A DNA stretch of 64,000 bases, taken from contig NZ_CANMVP010000001.1 of assembly GCF_947501385.1 (NCBI RefSeq), positions 1-64,000 on the forward strand, read 5' to 3'. The position numbers and the translations under genes were made by a program. This DNA is from an uncultured Polaribacter sp. Lineage in GTDB: Bacteria > Bacteroidota > Bacteroidia > Flavobacteriales > Flavobacteriaceae. How positions within the stretch are numbered: position 1 is the stretch's first letter; each line of letters opens with the position of its first letter. Under the pieces are notes generated by a model. It did no database searches. It was not told the DNA's origin and saw nothing but the letters and a program-made list of their open reading frames with translations. Below are positions 1 to 7,207 of this stretch, one piece after another.

Positions 1-168
1 TAATACAGCCCGTGTAAAACTAATACTGTAATTTAGTTGGATAAATTAAAAATAAAACGGAGTTATTAGACGAACTGACGTTGCCAGTAATTTAAGAAAA
101 TCCGTAAATAATTTGAAAATTCTGTCATATTTCGAAAACTCTTGTCACTAAATAAGTAGAGAGTAATA

Positions 169-678
169 ATGAAAGATAAAAAACCAATGACAGAAACATT
201 TGAACAGCTACTTGAAAATAATAAAGAGAAAATTTATAGAATTTGTAAAATCTACGCAATTTCACCTTTAGAACCTCAAGACCTTTTCCAAGAAGTAATC
301 TTTGCAATTTGGAAATCTCTTCCAACTTTTAAAGGCAATTCGAGTGTTGACACTTGGATTTACAGAATTACACTAAATGTCTGTCTTCGCTCAAAACAAA
401 AATCAGAGAAAACTTATAACGAGACACTTCAATTAGAATCTATTCAATTCATTCCTTTAGAAACTCCTATTGAGAATAATCAACACGAAAAGTTTAATGC
501 TTTGACTTCTTGCATCTCAAAACTAAACAATGAAAATAAATCAATCATTATCCTTTATTTAGAAGAATTGAAGTATAAAGAGATTGCAGAAATAACTGGA
601 TTAACAGAAAATCATATTGCAGTAAAAATGAAAAGAATTAAAAAAATCCTATTGGATTGTATAACAAATAAAATATAA
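169..678 (+). CDS. ECF-type RNA polymerase sigma factor
   Basis: The protein is 169 aa with the two-domain layout of extracytoplasmic-function sigma factors. A region-2 segment (about 25-85, with PQDLFQEVIFAIWKSLPTF and DTWIYRITLNVC) is followed by a region-4 helix-turn-helix (about 115-160, with YKEIAEITGLTENHIAVKMKRI). It should direct RNA polymerase to a small regulon. It is first in a three-gene group with the small protein and the M23 peptidase (gap 4 bp, then 8 bp). The ATG at 187 is an alternative start. The target regulon cannot be told from the sequence. Confidence 0.88.
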   Translation: MKDKKPMTETFEQLLENNKEKIYRICKIYAISPLEPQDLFQEVIFAIWKSLPTFKGNSSVDTWIYRITLNVCLRSKQKSEKTYNETLQLESIQFIPLETPIENNQHEKFNALTSCISKLNNENKSIIILYLEELKYKEIAEITGLTENHIAVKMKRIKKILLDCITNKI

Positions 679-682
679 TATT

Positions 683-979
683 ATGTGGAATAGTGAACAG
701 AAAAATATTTGGAAAGACATAAAAGATACTTGGAATGAACAGCCTCAATCCGAAAAGATTAATATTCAAGTATCACAGCTCATAAATGAATTTAAAAGTA
801 AAGTAAGTCAATTCGAGAAAGATTCGATTAATTCAGACATAGCTACTTTGAAATTAAACTGGGCTAAAACGAAAAGAAATAACGTCAGCCAATTTGAAAA
901 AGATTCAATCAAAAAGGATATTAATTTAATTTCAAAATTTATAAAGAAGATAATCAACAAATTAAGAAGAAAAAACTAA
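683..979 (+). CDS. Small basic protein behind the sigma factor, possible anti-sigma remnant
   Basis: The product is 98 aa and Lys-rich, with no clear transmembrane segment. It holds two copies of the nine-residue motif VSQFEKDSI (about residues 41-49 and 68-76), so an internal duplication is likely. It starts 4 bp after the sigma factor stop, a place where Bacteroidetes often have a small membrane-anchored partner or anti-sigma-like protein. Such partners normally have a C-terminal membrane helix; here the C-terminus is only a basic tail (IKKIINKLRRKN). It may therefore be a shortened or degenerate partner. No catalytic motif is seen. The function is inferred from position only. Confidence 0.6.
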   Translation: MWNSEQKNIWKDIKDTWNEQPQSEKINIQVSQLINEFKSKVSQFEKDSINSDIATLKLNWAKTKRNNVSQFEKDSIKKDINLISKFIKKIINKLRRKN

Positions 980-987
980 TAAAAATT

Positions 988-1956
988 ATGAGGAAAATTA
1001 TATCAGTTAGCTTATTTGTTTTGATAACAAATATAACATTTGCACAAACTGAAAAACCAACTTACACAGACGTTGTAAGTGACTTTGAAAAAAACTATAA
1101 TACTAATAATTTTGAAATTATTTTCTCTATGTTTTCAAATAATATGAAAACAGCAGTACCTCAAGATAAATTAATCCCTTTCTTAACTAATTTAAAAGCG
1201 CAAGCTGGAAACATAACCAAAAGAGAATTTGTAAGCTATAAAAACGGGAGTGTTGCTGTTTACAAAACGAATTTTGAACGTGCACTTTACGCCCTAAATA
1301 TTTCGTTAGATAATAATTCTAAAATTAATGGTTTTGCAGTAACACCTTTTAAAGACGATAAACTACCAAAAATGGATCGCAATAGCACCAATCTTATATT
1401 ACCATTCAAAGAAGAATGGAATGTACTATGGGGAGGAGATACAAAGGAATTAAATTATCATATAATAAGTGAAGCTGAAAAAAATGCGTTTGACTTTGTT
1501 ATAACCAATGAAAAAGGGAGCTCATTTAAAACGAATGGTTTAAAAAATGAAGATTATTATGCCTTTGGTAAAGAATTGATTGCTCCTTGCGATGGAGAAA
1601 TTGTTTTGGTTGTTGATGGTGTAAAAGATAATAACCCTGGAGAAATGAACCCTGCATACGTCCCTGGAAATACAGTTATTATTAAAACAATAAATGATGA
1701 ATATCTTTTTTTTGCTCACTTCAAGCAAAATACTATTAAGGTAGCCCAAGGTCAAAAAGTAAAACAAGGTGATTTATTGGGGCTTTGTGGGAATTCTGGG
1801 AATTCCACTGAACCTCATTTACACTTTCATATTCAAAATATTGAAAATATTAATATGGCAACAGGTGTAAAATGTTACTTTAATACTATTTTAGTAAATG
1901 GTAAGTTAAAAGCAGATTACTCACCCTTTAAAAATGATAAAATAAGTAACAAATAA
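988..1956 (+). CDS. M23-family zinc metallopeptidase with N-terminal DUF3887-like domain
   Basis: The 322-aa protein starts with a signal peptide (hydrophobic stretch ending in TFAQ near residue 20). An N-terminal domain at about 28-125 resembles DUF3887. The C-terminal half is a peptidase M23 (LytM) fold with the zinc-binding HLHFH near residue 277 and the supporting motif GDLLGLCGNSGNSTEPH before it. It should be a periplasmic or surface peptidoglycan endopeptidase. It is the last gene of the sigma-factor group, and its stop lies 11 bp before the first copy of the 150-bp repeat. Start chosen at the ATG 8 bp after the preceding stop. Confidence 0.85.
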   Translation: MRKIISVSLFVLITNITFAQTEKPTYTDVVSDFEKNYNTNNFEIIFSMFSNNMKTAVPQDKLIPFLTNLKAQAGNITKREFVSYKNGSVAVYKTNFERALYALNISLDNNSKINGFAVTPFKDDKLPKMDRNSTNLILPFKEEWNVLWGGDTKELNYHIISEAEKNAFDFVITNEKGSSFKTNGLKNEDYYAFGKELIAPCDGEIVLVVDGVKDNNPGEMNPAYVPGNTVIIKTINDEYLFFAHFKQNTIKVAQGQKVKQGDLLGLCGNSGNSTEPHLHFHIQNIENINMATGVKCYFNTILVNGKLKADYSPFKNDKISNK

Positions 1957-1967
1957 ACTACTGGCAA

Positions 1968-2115
1968 TAACTAAGTATATGGCGTGCCGATAGGCCAACG
2001 CTATATATTCTGTTGATTGATCTGAAAAGTCTTTAGATAAGGAGGGAATCGAGGTTTTGGGTGTTATTTATGGGAAGAAGTACTGTGTATACTCTTTTCG
2101 CTTTTGTGTCCATTT
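1968..2115 (+). repeat. Intergenic cassette-end repeat, copy 1
   Basis: This is the first of three direct copies of a repeat of roughly 150 bp (others at 2923 and 5937). The left part (about 1969-2015) folds into an imperfect hairpin: AAC...GTT at the ends, an inner stem GCGT-GCC, a GATA loop, then GGC-CA-ACGC. The homology continues about 100 bp past the hairpin, with shared blocks such as AGATAAGG, ATCGAGGTTT, AGAAGTACTG and TATACTCTTTTCG. The copy begins 11 bp after the M23 peptidase stop. The rest of the gap up to the ParDE promoter (2116-2317) is AT-rich and I see no gene in it. Confidence 0.85.
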
Positions 2116-2317
2116 GTTAAGATTTAGGCACTTCTATTGATACAATACTTACAGAAGCGTTTACAATAAATCTATTTACATTGCAGGTAATAAGAATTTT
2201 TATCTTTTTACAATAAAAGCTAGCGTGGTAATTAATGCATCAACAAAACTCTCGTATATCCGATCGTGATGGCTGTGTAATGGGATAAAAGTTTTGTATT
2301 TAACAAGTTGTGTGCAA

Positions 2318-2349
2318 TTTGGATACGTTACCAAGATTTGGTATATTTG
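2318..2349 (+). promoter_or_regulatory. Bacteroidetes-type promoter of parDE
   Basis: A -33 element TTTG (2318-2321) is followed after 20 bp by TATATTTG (2342-2349), a full match to the Bacteroidetes -7 consensus TAnnTTTG. The transcription start would be near 2355, about a dozen bases before the ATG of the antitoxin gene at 2367. This gives the toxin-antitoxin pair its own promoter inside the gene array. Confidence 0.75.
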
Positions 2350-2366
2350 AATAAATTTTAGTTAAA

Positions 2367-2609
2367 ATGGGAAAAAACACATCAATTTCAATAGGAAATT
2401 ATTTTGAAGATTTCATTAAAGACGAAGTGAAATCAGGCAGATATAATTCAGTAAGCGAAGTAATTCGTTCAGCTTTACGTTTATTAGAAAGTGAAGAAAA
2501 AAAAGAAAGAGAATTGATTAAGGCTCTTGAAGTTGGAGAACAAAGTGGATTTGTAGAAAATTTCGACCCAAAACAAAATCTCGCTGAATTACATCGAAAA
2601 CACTTATGA
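2367..2609 (+). CDS. parD: ParD-family antitoxin
   Basis: The 80-aa protein has the ParD/CC2985 antitoxin layout. An N-terminal ribbon-helix-helix (SISIGNYFEDFIKDEVKSG, then YNSVSEVIRSALRLLE) binds DNA, and an acidic, flexible C-terminus wraps the toxin. Its stop overlaps the start of the downstream toxin gene by 4 bp (ATGA), typical of a translationally coupled toxin-antitoxin pair. It likely neutralises the ParE toxin and represses its own promoter at 2318-2349. It lies between repeat copies 1 and 2, alone with its toxin. Confidence 0.88.
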   Translation: MGKNTSISIGNYFEDFIKDEVKSGRYNSVSEVIRSALRLLESEEKKERELIKALEVGEQSGFVENFDPKQNLAELHRKHL

Positions 2610-2911
2610 GTAAAAACAAATACAGAATAAGTGAACAGGCAATTGAAGATTTAAATAATATTTGGGCTTATACCTTTCATAAGTGGTCTAAAGAGCAAGC
2701 GGATAGATATTACGACTTAATAATCGGAGAAATCGAATTTATAGCTGATAATTTTATGATTGGAAAATCGGCTCAACAAACTCGGAAAAATTATAGATAC
2801 TCGAAAATCAAGTCGCATCTGATTTTCTATAGAAAATCAGAAAATGAAATTGTAGAAATTGTTAGAATTTTACATCAGAGAATGGACTTGAAGAAAAGGT
2901 TAGCGGAATAA
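2606..2911 (+). CDS. parE: ParE/RelE-superfamily toxin
   Basis: The 101-aa protein has ParE-type features: YRISEQAIEDLNNIWAYTFHKWS at the N-terminus (YRIS..A..DL..I..Y), a central GKSAQQTRKNYRYSKIKSHLIFYR segment and the C-terminal IVRILHQRMD. Members either poison DNA gyrase (ParE) or cleave mRNA (RelE); the pairing with a ParD antitoxin favours ParE. Length and all conserved blocks look intact. The stop lies 12 bp before repeat copy 2. The pair could stabilise the surrounding array against loss, which is an inference. Confidence 0.88.
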   Translation: MSKNKYRISEQAIEDLNNIWAYTFHKWSKEQADRYYDLIIGEIEFIADNFMIGKSAQQTRKNYRYSKIKSHLIFYRKSENEIVEIVRILHQRMDLKKRLAE

Positions 2912-2922
2912 AAACTGCACAA

Positions 2923-3062
2923 ATAACTAAATATATGTCGTACCGATAGGCCAACGCTATACATCTTGTTGACTGATCCAGAGTTTTTTTTTAAGTAAGG
3001 GATACATCGAGGTTTTGCCTTTTACTTTGAGAAGAAGTCATTTGTACTTATGTGTCTCATCA
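2923..3062 (+). repeat. Intergenic cassette-end repeat, copy 2
   Basis: This is the second direct copy, starting 12 bp after the ParE stop. The hairpin part (about 2925-2971) has the same AAC...GTT ends and GATA loop. Two stem changes (GGCG to GTCG and TGCC to TACC) weaken it relative to copies 1 and 3. Downstream it shares ATCGAGGTTTT and GAGAAGAAGT with the other copies but diverges sooner. It looks like the oldest or most decayed of the three. Confidence 0.8.
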
Positions 3063-3424
3063 GGTTTCTTTTTTGTACTTGAGCGATCATTTTATCATTT
3101 TTGCTATATTCTATGGAATATGTATGTAAGTTTTAGTTCTTTATTTTTCTTTTAAACAATAGAATACTAAAACTCCTTTTAAAGACTTATTATCGATTGT
3201 ATTTTGTTTTTTTTATATTTAAATTCACCTATAATCTCTTTTTGATAAAAGACTTCCAAAGGTAAAAAGGTCTTTAACAATGGTTAACTTTCTTAAAATT
3301 TCATAATTTTAGAAATCCTTAAAATTATGTATTTTTACAGGTAACTAAAAGCCTTTGATACACAAGGATATAACAAATCGCATTCAACTTGAAATAGCTC
3401 AACTAAGTCTTATTGCTATTTAAA
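3063..3424. other. Gene-free AT-rich spacer before the TetR gene
   Basis: This stretch is very AT-rich, with many T tracts, and has no supportable open reading frame on either strand. Near its right end a TATTTTTA at about 3330 is only a weak match to the Bacteroidetes -7 element, so no promoter is called. A TTGTACTT near 3074 partly matches the complement of the end of the next gene group (see findings). Confidence 0.5.
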
Positions 3425-3976
3425 ATGAGAGAAATAGAAAAAATTTGGTTAGAAAAAGGCTACAATTGTTTTGCCTACGAAGGTCCAAAAGGACTTAAGG
3501 TAGAAAGGTTATCAAGAGAAGTTGGAAAGAATAAGTCTTCATTTTACCATTTATTTGCTGACTTAGACGTTTTTACGGAACGTTTATTGGAATTTCACTT
3601 GAGTCGCGCAAAAGCAATTTCAAAAAAAGAATCAGCGGCAAAGAATGAGAATGCATTAATCTCAATTATCATTGAACACAAGATCGATCTATTATTTAAT
3701 CGTCAATTAAGAATCCATAGAGACAACCAAGAATTCAAAAAATATCTATATCGTATAAATCAATTTTCAATTGAAGGATTGATACCTGTATGGAAAAACA
3801 TAATTTCATTATCGGAAAATAGTTCGCTAGCCAAAATGGTTTTGCACCTTAGTTTGGAAAATTTTTATCTTCAAATTACTGATGAGACGTTGAACGAAAG
3901 TTGGCTAAAAGCGTATTTCGCAGATATTCGCAAAATGGTACTTCTGTTCCAACAATCAAAAAAGTACACGAAATGA
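3425..3976 (+). CDS. TetR/AcrR-family transcriptional regulator
   Basis: The ATG at 3425 gives a 183-aa protein; a TTG start 12 bp upstream is less likely. The N-terminal helix-turn-helix is of TetR type (EGPKGLKVERLSREVGKNKSSFYHLFADLDVFTERLL, with the recognition helix at KSSFYHLF). The C-terminal all-helical region would bind a ligand and dimerise; it is not similar to any subgroup I recognise. It precedes a metallo-hydrolase lipoprotein gene by 61 bp and may control it. It starts the third gene group of the array. Confidence 0.82.
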   Translation: MREIEKIWLEKGYNCFAYEGPKGLKVERLSREVGKNKSSFYHLFADLDVFTERLLEFHLSRAKAISKKESAAKNENALISIIIEHKIDLLFNRQLRIHRDNQEFKKYLYRINQFSIEGLIPVWKNIISLSENSSLAKMVLHLSLENFYLQITDETLNESWLKAYFADIRKMVLLFQQSKKYTK

Positions 3977-4037
3977 ACGGTAGCGTCTAAAATTTAACAT
4001 TTATTCTCTATAATTTTGTCAAAAAGAATGACAAGAA

Positions 4038-4832
4038 ATGAAGCTAAATAGATTCCAATACTCAATATTATATTTGGCATTATTAATTAATCAAGGCTGC
4101 ACCATGGTAAATGTATCAATAAGCGAAAAAAGAAATCCAATTCCACAACAAGTGACTATTGGAGAAAATATAACCTTAACAACTTGGGGAGCAATTAAAG
4201 TGAACAAATCACACTTTTTCCCTTCTAGTTTTCAGTTGAAAATTGAAGATAAGATTGTTTATATAGACCCTGTAGGAGTTGGAAAACCAGAACAAGCCGA
4301 TTATATTTTAATAACGCATGCGCATCCAGACCATTTCTCTATTAAGGATATTAAAAATCTCCTTAAAGATGAGACAATCATAATTTGTTCAAAAGGAGTT
4401 TCAAAGAAGCTAAAAAACATCTCGAATAAAACACAAATAGTAAGACCTAAGGAACAGTTAAACTTTGAAGATTTTAATGTTGAGACAACCTTAGCATACA
4501 ATACAAAATCAGTTTTCTTATGGATAAAGGCGCATCCAAAATCAAAAGAAAATGTAGGTTATGTATTTACAATGAAAAATGGATTAAGGATTTACCATGC
4601 AGGCGACACGGACCATATTCCTGAAATGAAAGAACTAAATGGTATTAATGTTGCTTTGATTCCCATTGGAGGCGATAACCTAACGATGAATGAGGAAGAA
4701 GCCGCCGAGATTATAAATAAAATCAACCCCAAAGTAGTTATTCCAATGCACTATGAAATCAAAAACAAAACAGCATTAAACAGGTTTGAAACTTTAGTTA
4801 ACAAAAAAACCAGCATAATTAAATTAGACTAG
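4038..4832 (+). CDS. Metallo-beta-lactamase-fold lipoprotein, UlaG-like hydrolase
   Basis: The 264-aa protein begins with a hydrophobic signal ending in LLINQGC, a plausible lipobox with Cys near residue 21. The metallo-hydrolase motifs are intact: THAHPDH near residues 92-98, HAGDTDH near 190 (metal-bridging Asp) and PMHYE near 234. The pattern fits the UlaG/YtnP-like branch of the fold rather than true beta-lactamases. The substrate is unknown; anchoring to a membrane facing the periplasm is inferred from the lipobox. The gene sits 61 bp behind the TetR gene and 29 bp before rsgA, so the three may form one transcript. Confidence 0.82.
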   Translation: MKLNRFQYSILYLALLINQGCTMVNVSISEKRNPIPQQVTIGENITLTTWGAIKVNKSHFFPSSFQLKIEDKIVYIDPVGVGKPEQADYILITHAHPDHFSIKDIKNLLKDETIIICSKGVSKKLKNISNKTQIVRPKEQLNFEDFNVETTLAYNTKSVFLWIKAHPKSKENVGYVFTMKNGLRIYHAGDTDHIPEMKELNGINVALIPIGGDNLTMNEEEAAEIINKINPKVVIPMHYEIKNKTALNRFETLVNKKTSIIKLD

Positions 4833-4861
4833 AAAAGTCAACTAAAAATATAGGGAACAGG

Positions 4862-5929
4862 ATGACAATTCAAGATTTAGGATATAATGATAATTTCGAA
4901 AAATTAAGAGTCGATAATAATCTTAAGGGCTTTGAAATTGGACGTGTAATAGCCGAGCATAAGGAAAGATATATTGTAAAGAACGGAAAAGGTGAATTTG
5001 AAGCTGAGATTACAGGAAAATTAAGGTTCTCTGCTATAAGCCGTAAAGATTTCCCCGCTGTTGGAGATTGGGTTTCTTTAATACATTATGAGACTGATTT
5101 TGTAATCATTCATAGTATTTTACCAAGATTTTCCGTGCTTTCAAGACAGGCGGTTAATAAGTTTGGTGAGTTGCAAATTATTGCTAGCAATATCGATTAC
5201 GGGTTAATTGTACAATCGGTAAATAGAGATTTTAACTTGAACCGATTGGAACGGTATTTAACCCTTTGTTTCGCTTCCAAGATTGAACCGATAATTGTGA
5301 TCACCAAAACTGACTTAATAGACGAGCAGCACTTAAATGATTTGCTTAACAAAATAAAAACCAGAGTTAAAAACATTCCTTTAATCCATGTGAGTAATGA
5401 AACTCAGGTAGGGATGGACAAATTGAAAAAATTGCTTTATAAAGGAAAAACATATTGCCTTCTAGGCTCATCAGGTGTGGGAAAATCTTCTCTTATAAAC
5501 AGTTTGAGTGGGGAAAATAGAATGAAAACAGACACTATCAGTACAAGTATTGATAGAGGCAAACATGTTACAACTCACCGTGAGCTAATCCCAATGGTAA
5601 ATGGCGCAATACTTATTGACAATCCAGGAATGCGTGAAGTTGGTATTACAGATAGTTCAGGTGGACTAGAAAGTACATTTGAAAGAATATATGACTTGAC
5701 ACAAAATTGTAGGTTTTCGGATTGCACCCACACCTCTGAAAGTGGTTGTGCGATTACATCAGCTCTAGAAAATGGACAAATAGACAAATCATATTTCGAA
5801 AACTATTTGAAAATGGAACGAGAAAAAGAACACTATGAGTCAACCGCTACTGAAAAACGTAAAAAAGATAAAGATTTTGGAAAAATGATAAATCAATATA
5901 AGAAGACAAGAAAATCAAATAAGTACTAA
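4862..5929 (+). CDS. rsgA: Ribosome small-subunit-dependent GTPase A
   Basis: The 355-aa protein has the RsgA layout: an N-terminal OB-fold (about 20-95), a circularly permuted GTPase domain with the G4-like motif TKTDL before the P-loop GSSGVGKSSL (about 201-210) and the G3-like DNPGMREVG after it, then a zinc finger (CRFSDCTHTSESGC, near 283-296) and a basic helical tail. RsgA checks late 30S subunit assembly and hydrolyses GTP on the ribosome. Its position in an accessory array suggests an extra copy beside a core one elsewhere, which cannot be verified here. Its stop lies about 8 bp before repeat copy 3. Confidence 0.9.
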   Translation: MTIQDLGYNDNFEKLRVDNNLKGFEIGRVIAEHKERYIVKNGKGEFEAEITGKLRFSAISRKDFPAVGDWVSLIHYETDFVIIHSILPRFSVLSRQAVNKFGELQIIASNIDYGLIVQSVNRDFNLNRLERYLTLCFASKIEPIIVITKTDLIDEQHLNDLLNKIKTRVKNIPLIHVSNETQVGMDKLKKLLYKGKTYCLLGSSGVGKSSLINSLSGENRMKTDTISTSIDRGKHVTTHRELIPMVNGAILIDNPGMREVGITDSSGGLESTFERIYDLTQNCRFSDCTHTSESGCAITSALENGQIDKSYFENYLKMEREKEHYESTATEKRKKDKDFGKMINQYKKTRKSNKY

Positions 5930-5936
5930 GGTACAA

Positions 5937-6092
5937 TAATAACTAAATATATGGCGTGCCGATAGGCCAACGCTATACATCTTGTTGAATGATCCAGGAA
6001 GTTTTTAGATAAGGCGAAATCGAGGTTTAGGTTTTACTGATCAGAAGAAGTACTGCGTATACTCTTTTCGATTTTGTGTGCATTTTTTGTTT
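5937..6092 (+). repeat. Intergenic cassette-end repeat, copy 3
   Basis: This third direct copy starts about 8 bp after the rsgA stop. The hairpin segment (about 5940-5987) is nearly identical to copy 1: AAC end, GGCGTGCC, GATA loop, GGCCAACGC, then GTT. The sequence that follows GTT in this copy (GTTGAAT) fits the integron core-site consensus GTTRRRY. The downstream 100 bp matches copy 1 closely (TTTAGATAAGG, AATCGAGGTTT, AGAAGAAGTACTG, TATACTCTTTTCG). The remaining 6093-6311 is AT-rich with no gene visible. Confidence 0.85.
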
Positions 6093-6311
6093 TAACCACA
6101 GCAGAAAATCGTACTACCATCAAATTTAGAATTGATAAAGTCCACTGCACAATCAAGCACATCTCATTTTGCTCCTGCCTCACAAAATAAAAAGAGCTTG
6201 CCTTTTTCTACCGCTATCCAAAAAATAAATTATGTTTCATATCGCAATAGACAGGATTTAACTGACTTAAATATATTAAAAAATAAGTTTTAGACTGATG
6301 ATATATACCCT

Positions 6312-6708
6312 ATGAGAATAAAAAACATATCAGCGCAATCAAATAAGATTCTCTCTTATTTCAATAAATTAAATCAAAATTGTTTTGGGTATACTGAAGC
6401 CGTAAATGCATTGCCTAATTCGAGCAATACTGCCCTAAAGGAATTATTGAGCGATATGGTAAAAAGAGGACTCTTAATGCGTTTAAAAAATGGCTATACT
6501 TTATCTTCCTTATGAGAAAGATGCTACATCTTTTATGCCTGATTGGCATCCCATTGCAGGACACCTTGCAAAAGAAACAAATCATTATATTGAGTATTAT
6601 TCAGCCTTACAAATACACAATTTGATTACACAACCCTCACTAAAAGAACAAATTGTTGTTTCAAAACAAATTCAACCTTCTATAACTAAAATAAAAAATG
6701 TTGATTTT
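6312..6708 (+). pseudogene. Broken AbiEi-family antitoxin gene
   Basis: The first frame (from 6312) encodes about 60 residues of a winged-helix N-terminus (QSNKILSYFNKL, then ALKELLSDMVKRGLL, RLKNG), as in AbiEi antitoxins. Near 6494-6512 the frame shifts, and the second frame continues with the expected PYEKDATSFMPDWHPIAGHL and YYSALQIHNLITQPS. Similarity stops near 6708 (KNVDF), where the sequence joins a DUF1016 fragment. The antitoxin is therefore both frameshifted and cut off. No matching toxin follows. Function is lost unless the N-terminal domain alone is used. Confidence 0.7.
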
Positions 6709-6711
6709 CAA

Positions 6712-7077
6712 TTACCTCTAATTTTCTTAAATTGGCAAATTGGAAAATAAATTATTCAGAACGAGCAACGGAATGAATTTGACAATCAGTCTTCAAGACA
6801 AATAATTTTATCATTGTCAAAACAATGAACCACAGAATTTGGAAAAGGATTTTCTCGTTTCAATCTGTTCAATATGCGTAAATTTCATCTTGAATACCCG
6901 AATGTCCAAACATTGTCTGGACAACTTACTTGGTTGCATATTTGCGAACTGCTAATAATTGAAAATAAGGAAAAACGAAATTTTTACGAAAAAGAAATAT
7001 CAAATTCTCAATGGTCAATAAGGGAATTAAAAAGACAAATCAATAGTTCTCTATATGAGCGTTTATTAAAAACTTAA
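6712..7077 (+). pseudogene. Fragment of a DUF1016 (YhcG-like) nuclease gene
   Basis: Reading across frames gives the N-terminal part of a DUF1016 protein: LIFLNWQIGK, then NYSERATE, a stop where Trp is expected, a one-base shift, SSRQIILSLSKQ, a TGA in place of a Leu codon, then an open run FGKGFSRFNLFNMRKFHLEYP to INSSLYERLLKT. The C-terminal PD-(D/E)XK nuclease domain is absent. The intact homologue at 23480 has the same RELDRQISSSLFER block. At least three inactivating changes are visible, so this is a decayed remnant fused in place to the AbiEi remnant. Confidence 0.72.
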
Positions 7078-7144
7078 AGAAATGAAGAACCTAATCAAAC
7101 GAATGGATGAAATTAAGTAAAATAGTATTTATTAGCACACTATA

Positions 7145-7200
7145 TTTGTCAAGTATTATGTTTCGTTTACTTGACAAATAAAATAAATTCTGTACTTTTG
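7145..7200 (+). promoter_or_regulatory. Operator palindrome and promoter of the DUF6088 antitoxin gene
   Basis: A perfect 11-bp inverted repeat, TTTGTCAAGTA (7145-7155) and TACTTGACAAA (7168-7178), overlaps a TTGAC -33-like element. TACTTTTG at 7193-7200 is a full match to the Bacteroidetes -7 consensus. The ATG follows 7 bp later, so the message would be almost leaderless. AbiEi-type antitoxins repress their own promoters through inverted repeats, so this is a good candidate operator. Confidence 0.75.
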
Positions 7201-7207
7201 TTTTACA

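Noticed and set aside
1968..6092. True integron attC sites
   Set aside because: The left edges do not fit RYYYAAC, the sites are at the short limit of attC length, homology extends far beyond GTT, and no IntI-type integrase is in the window. Reported as cassette-like only.
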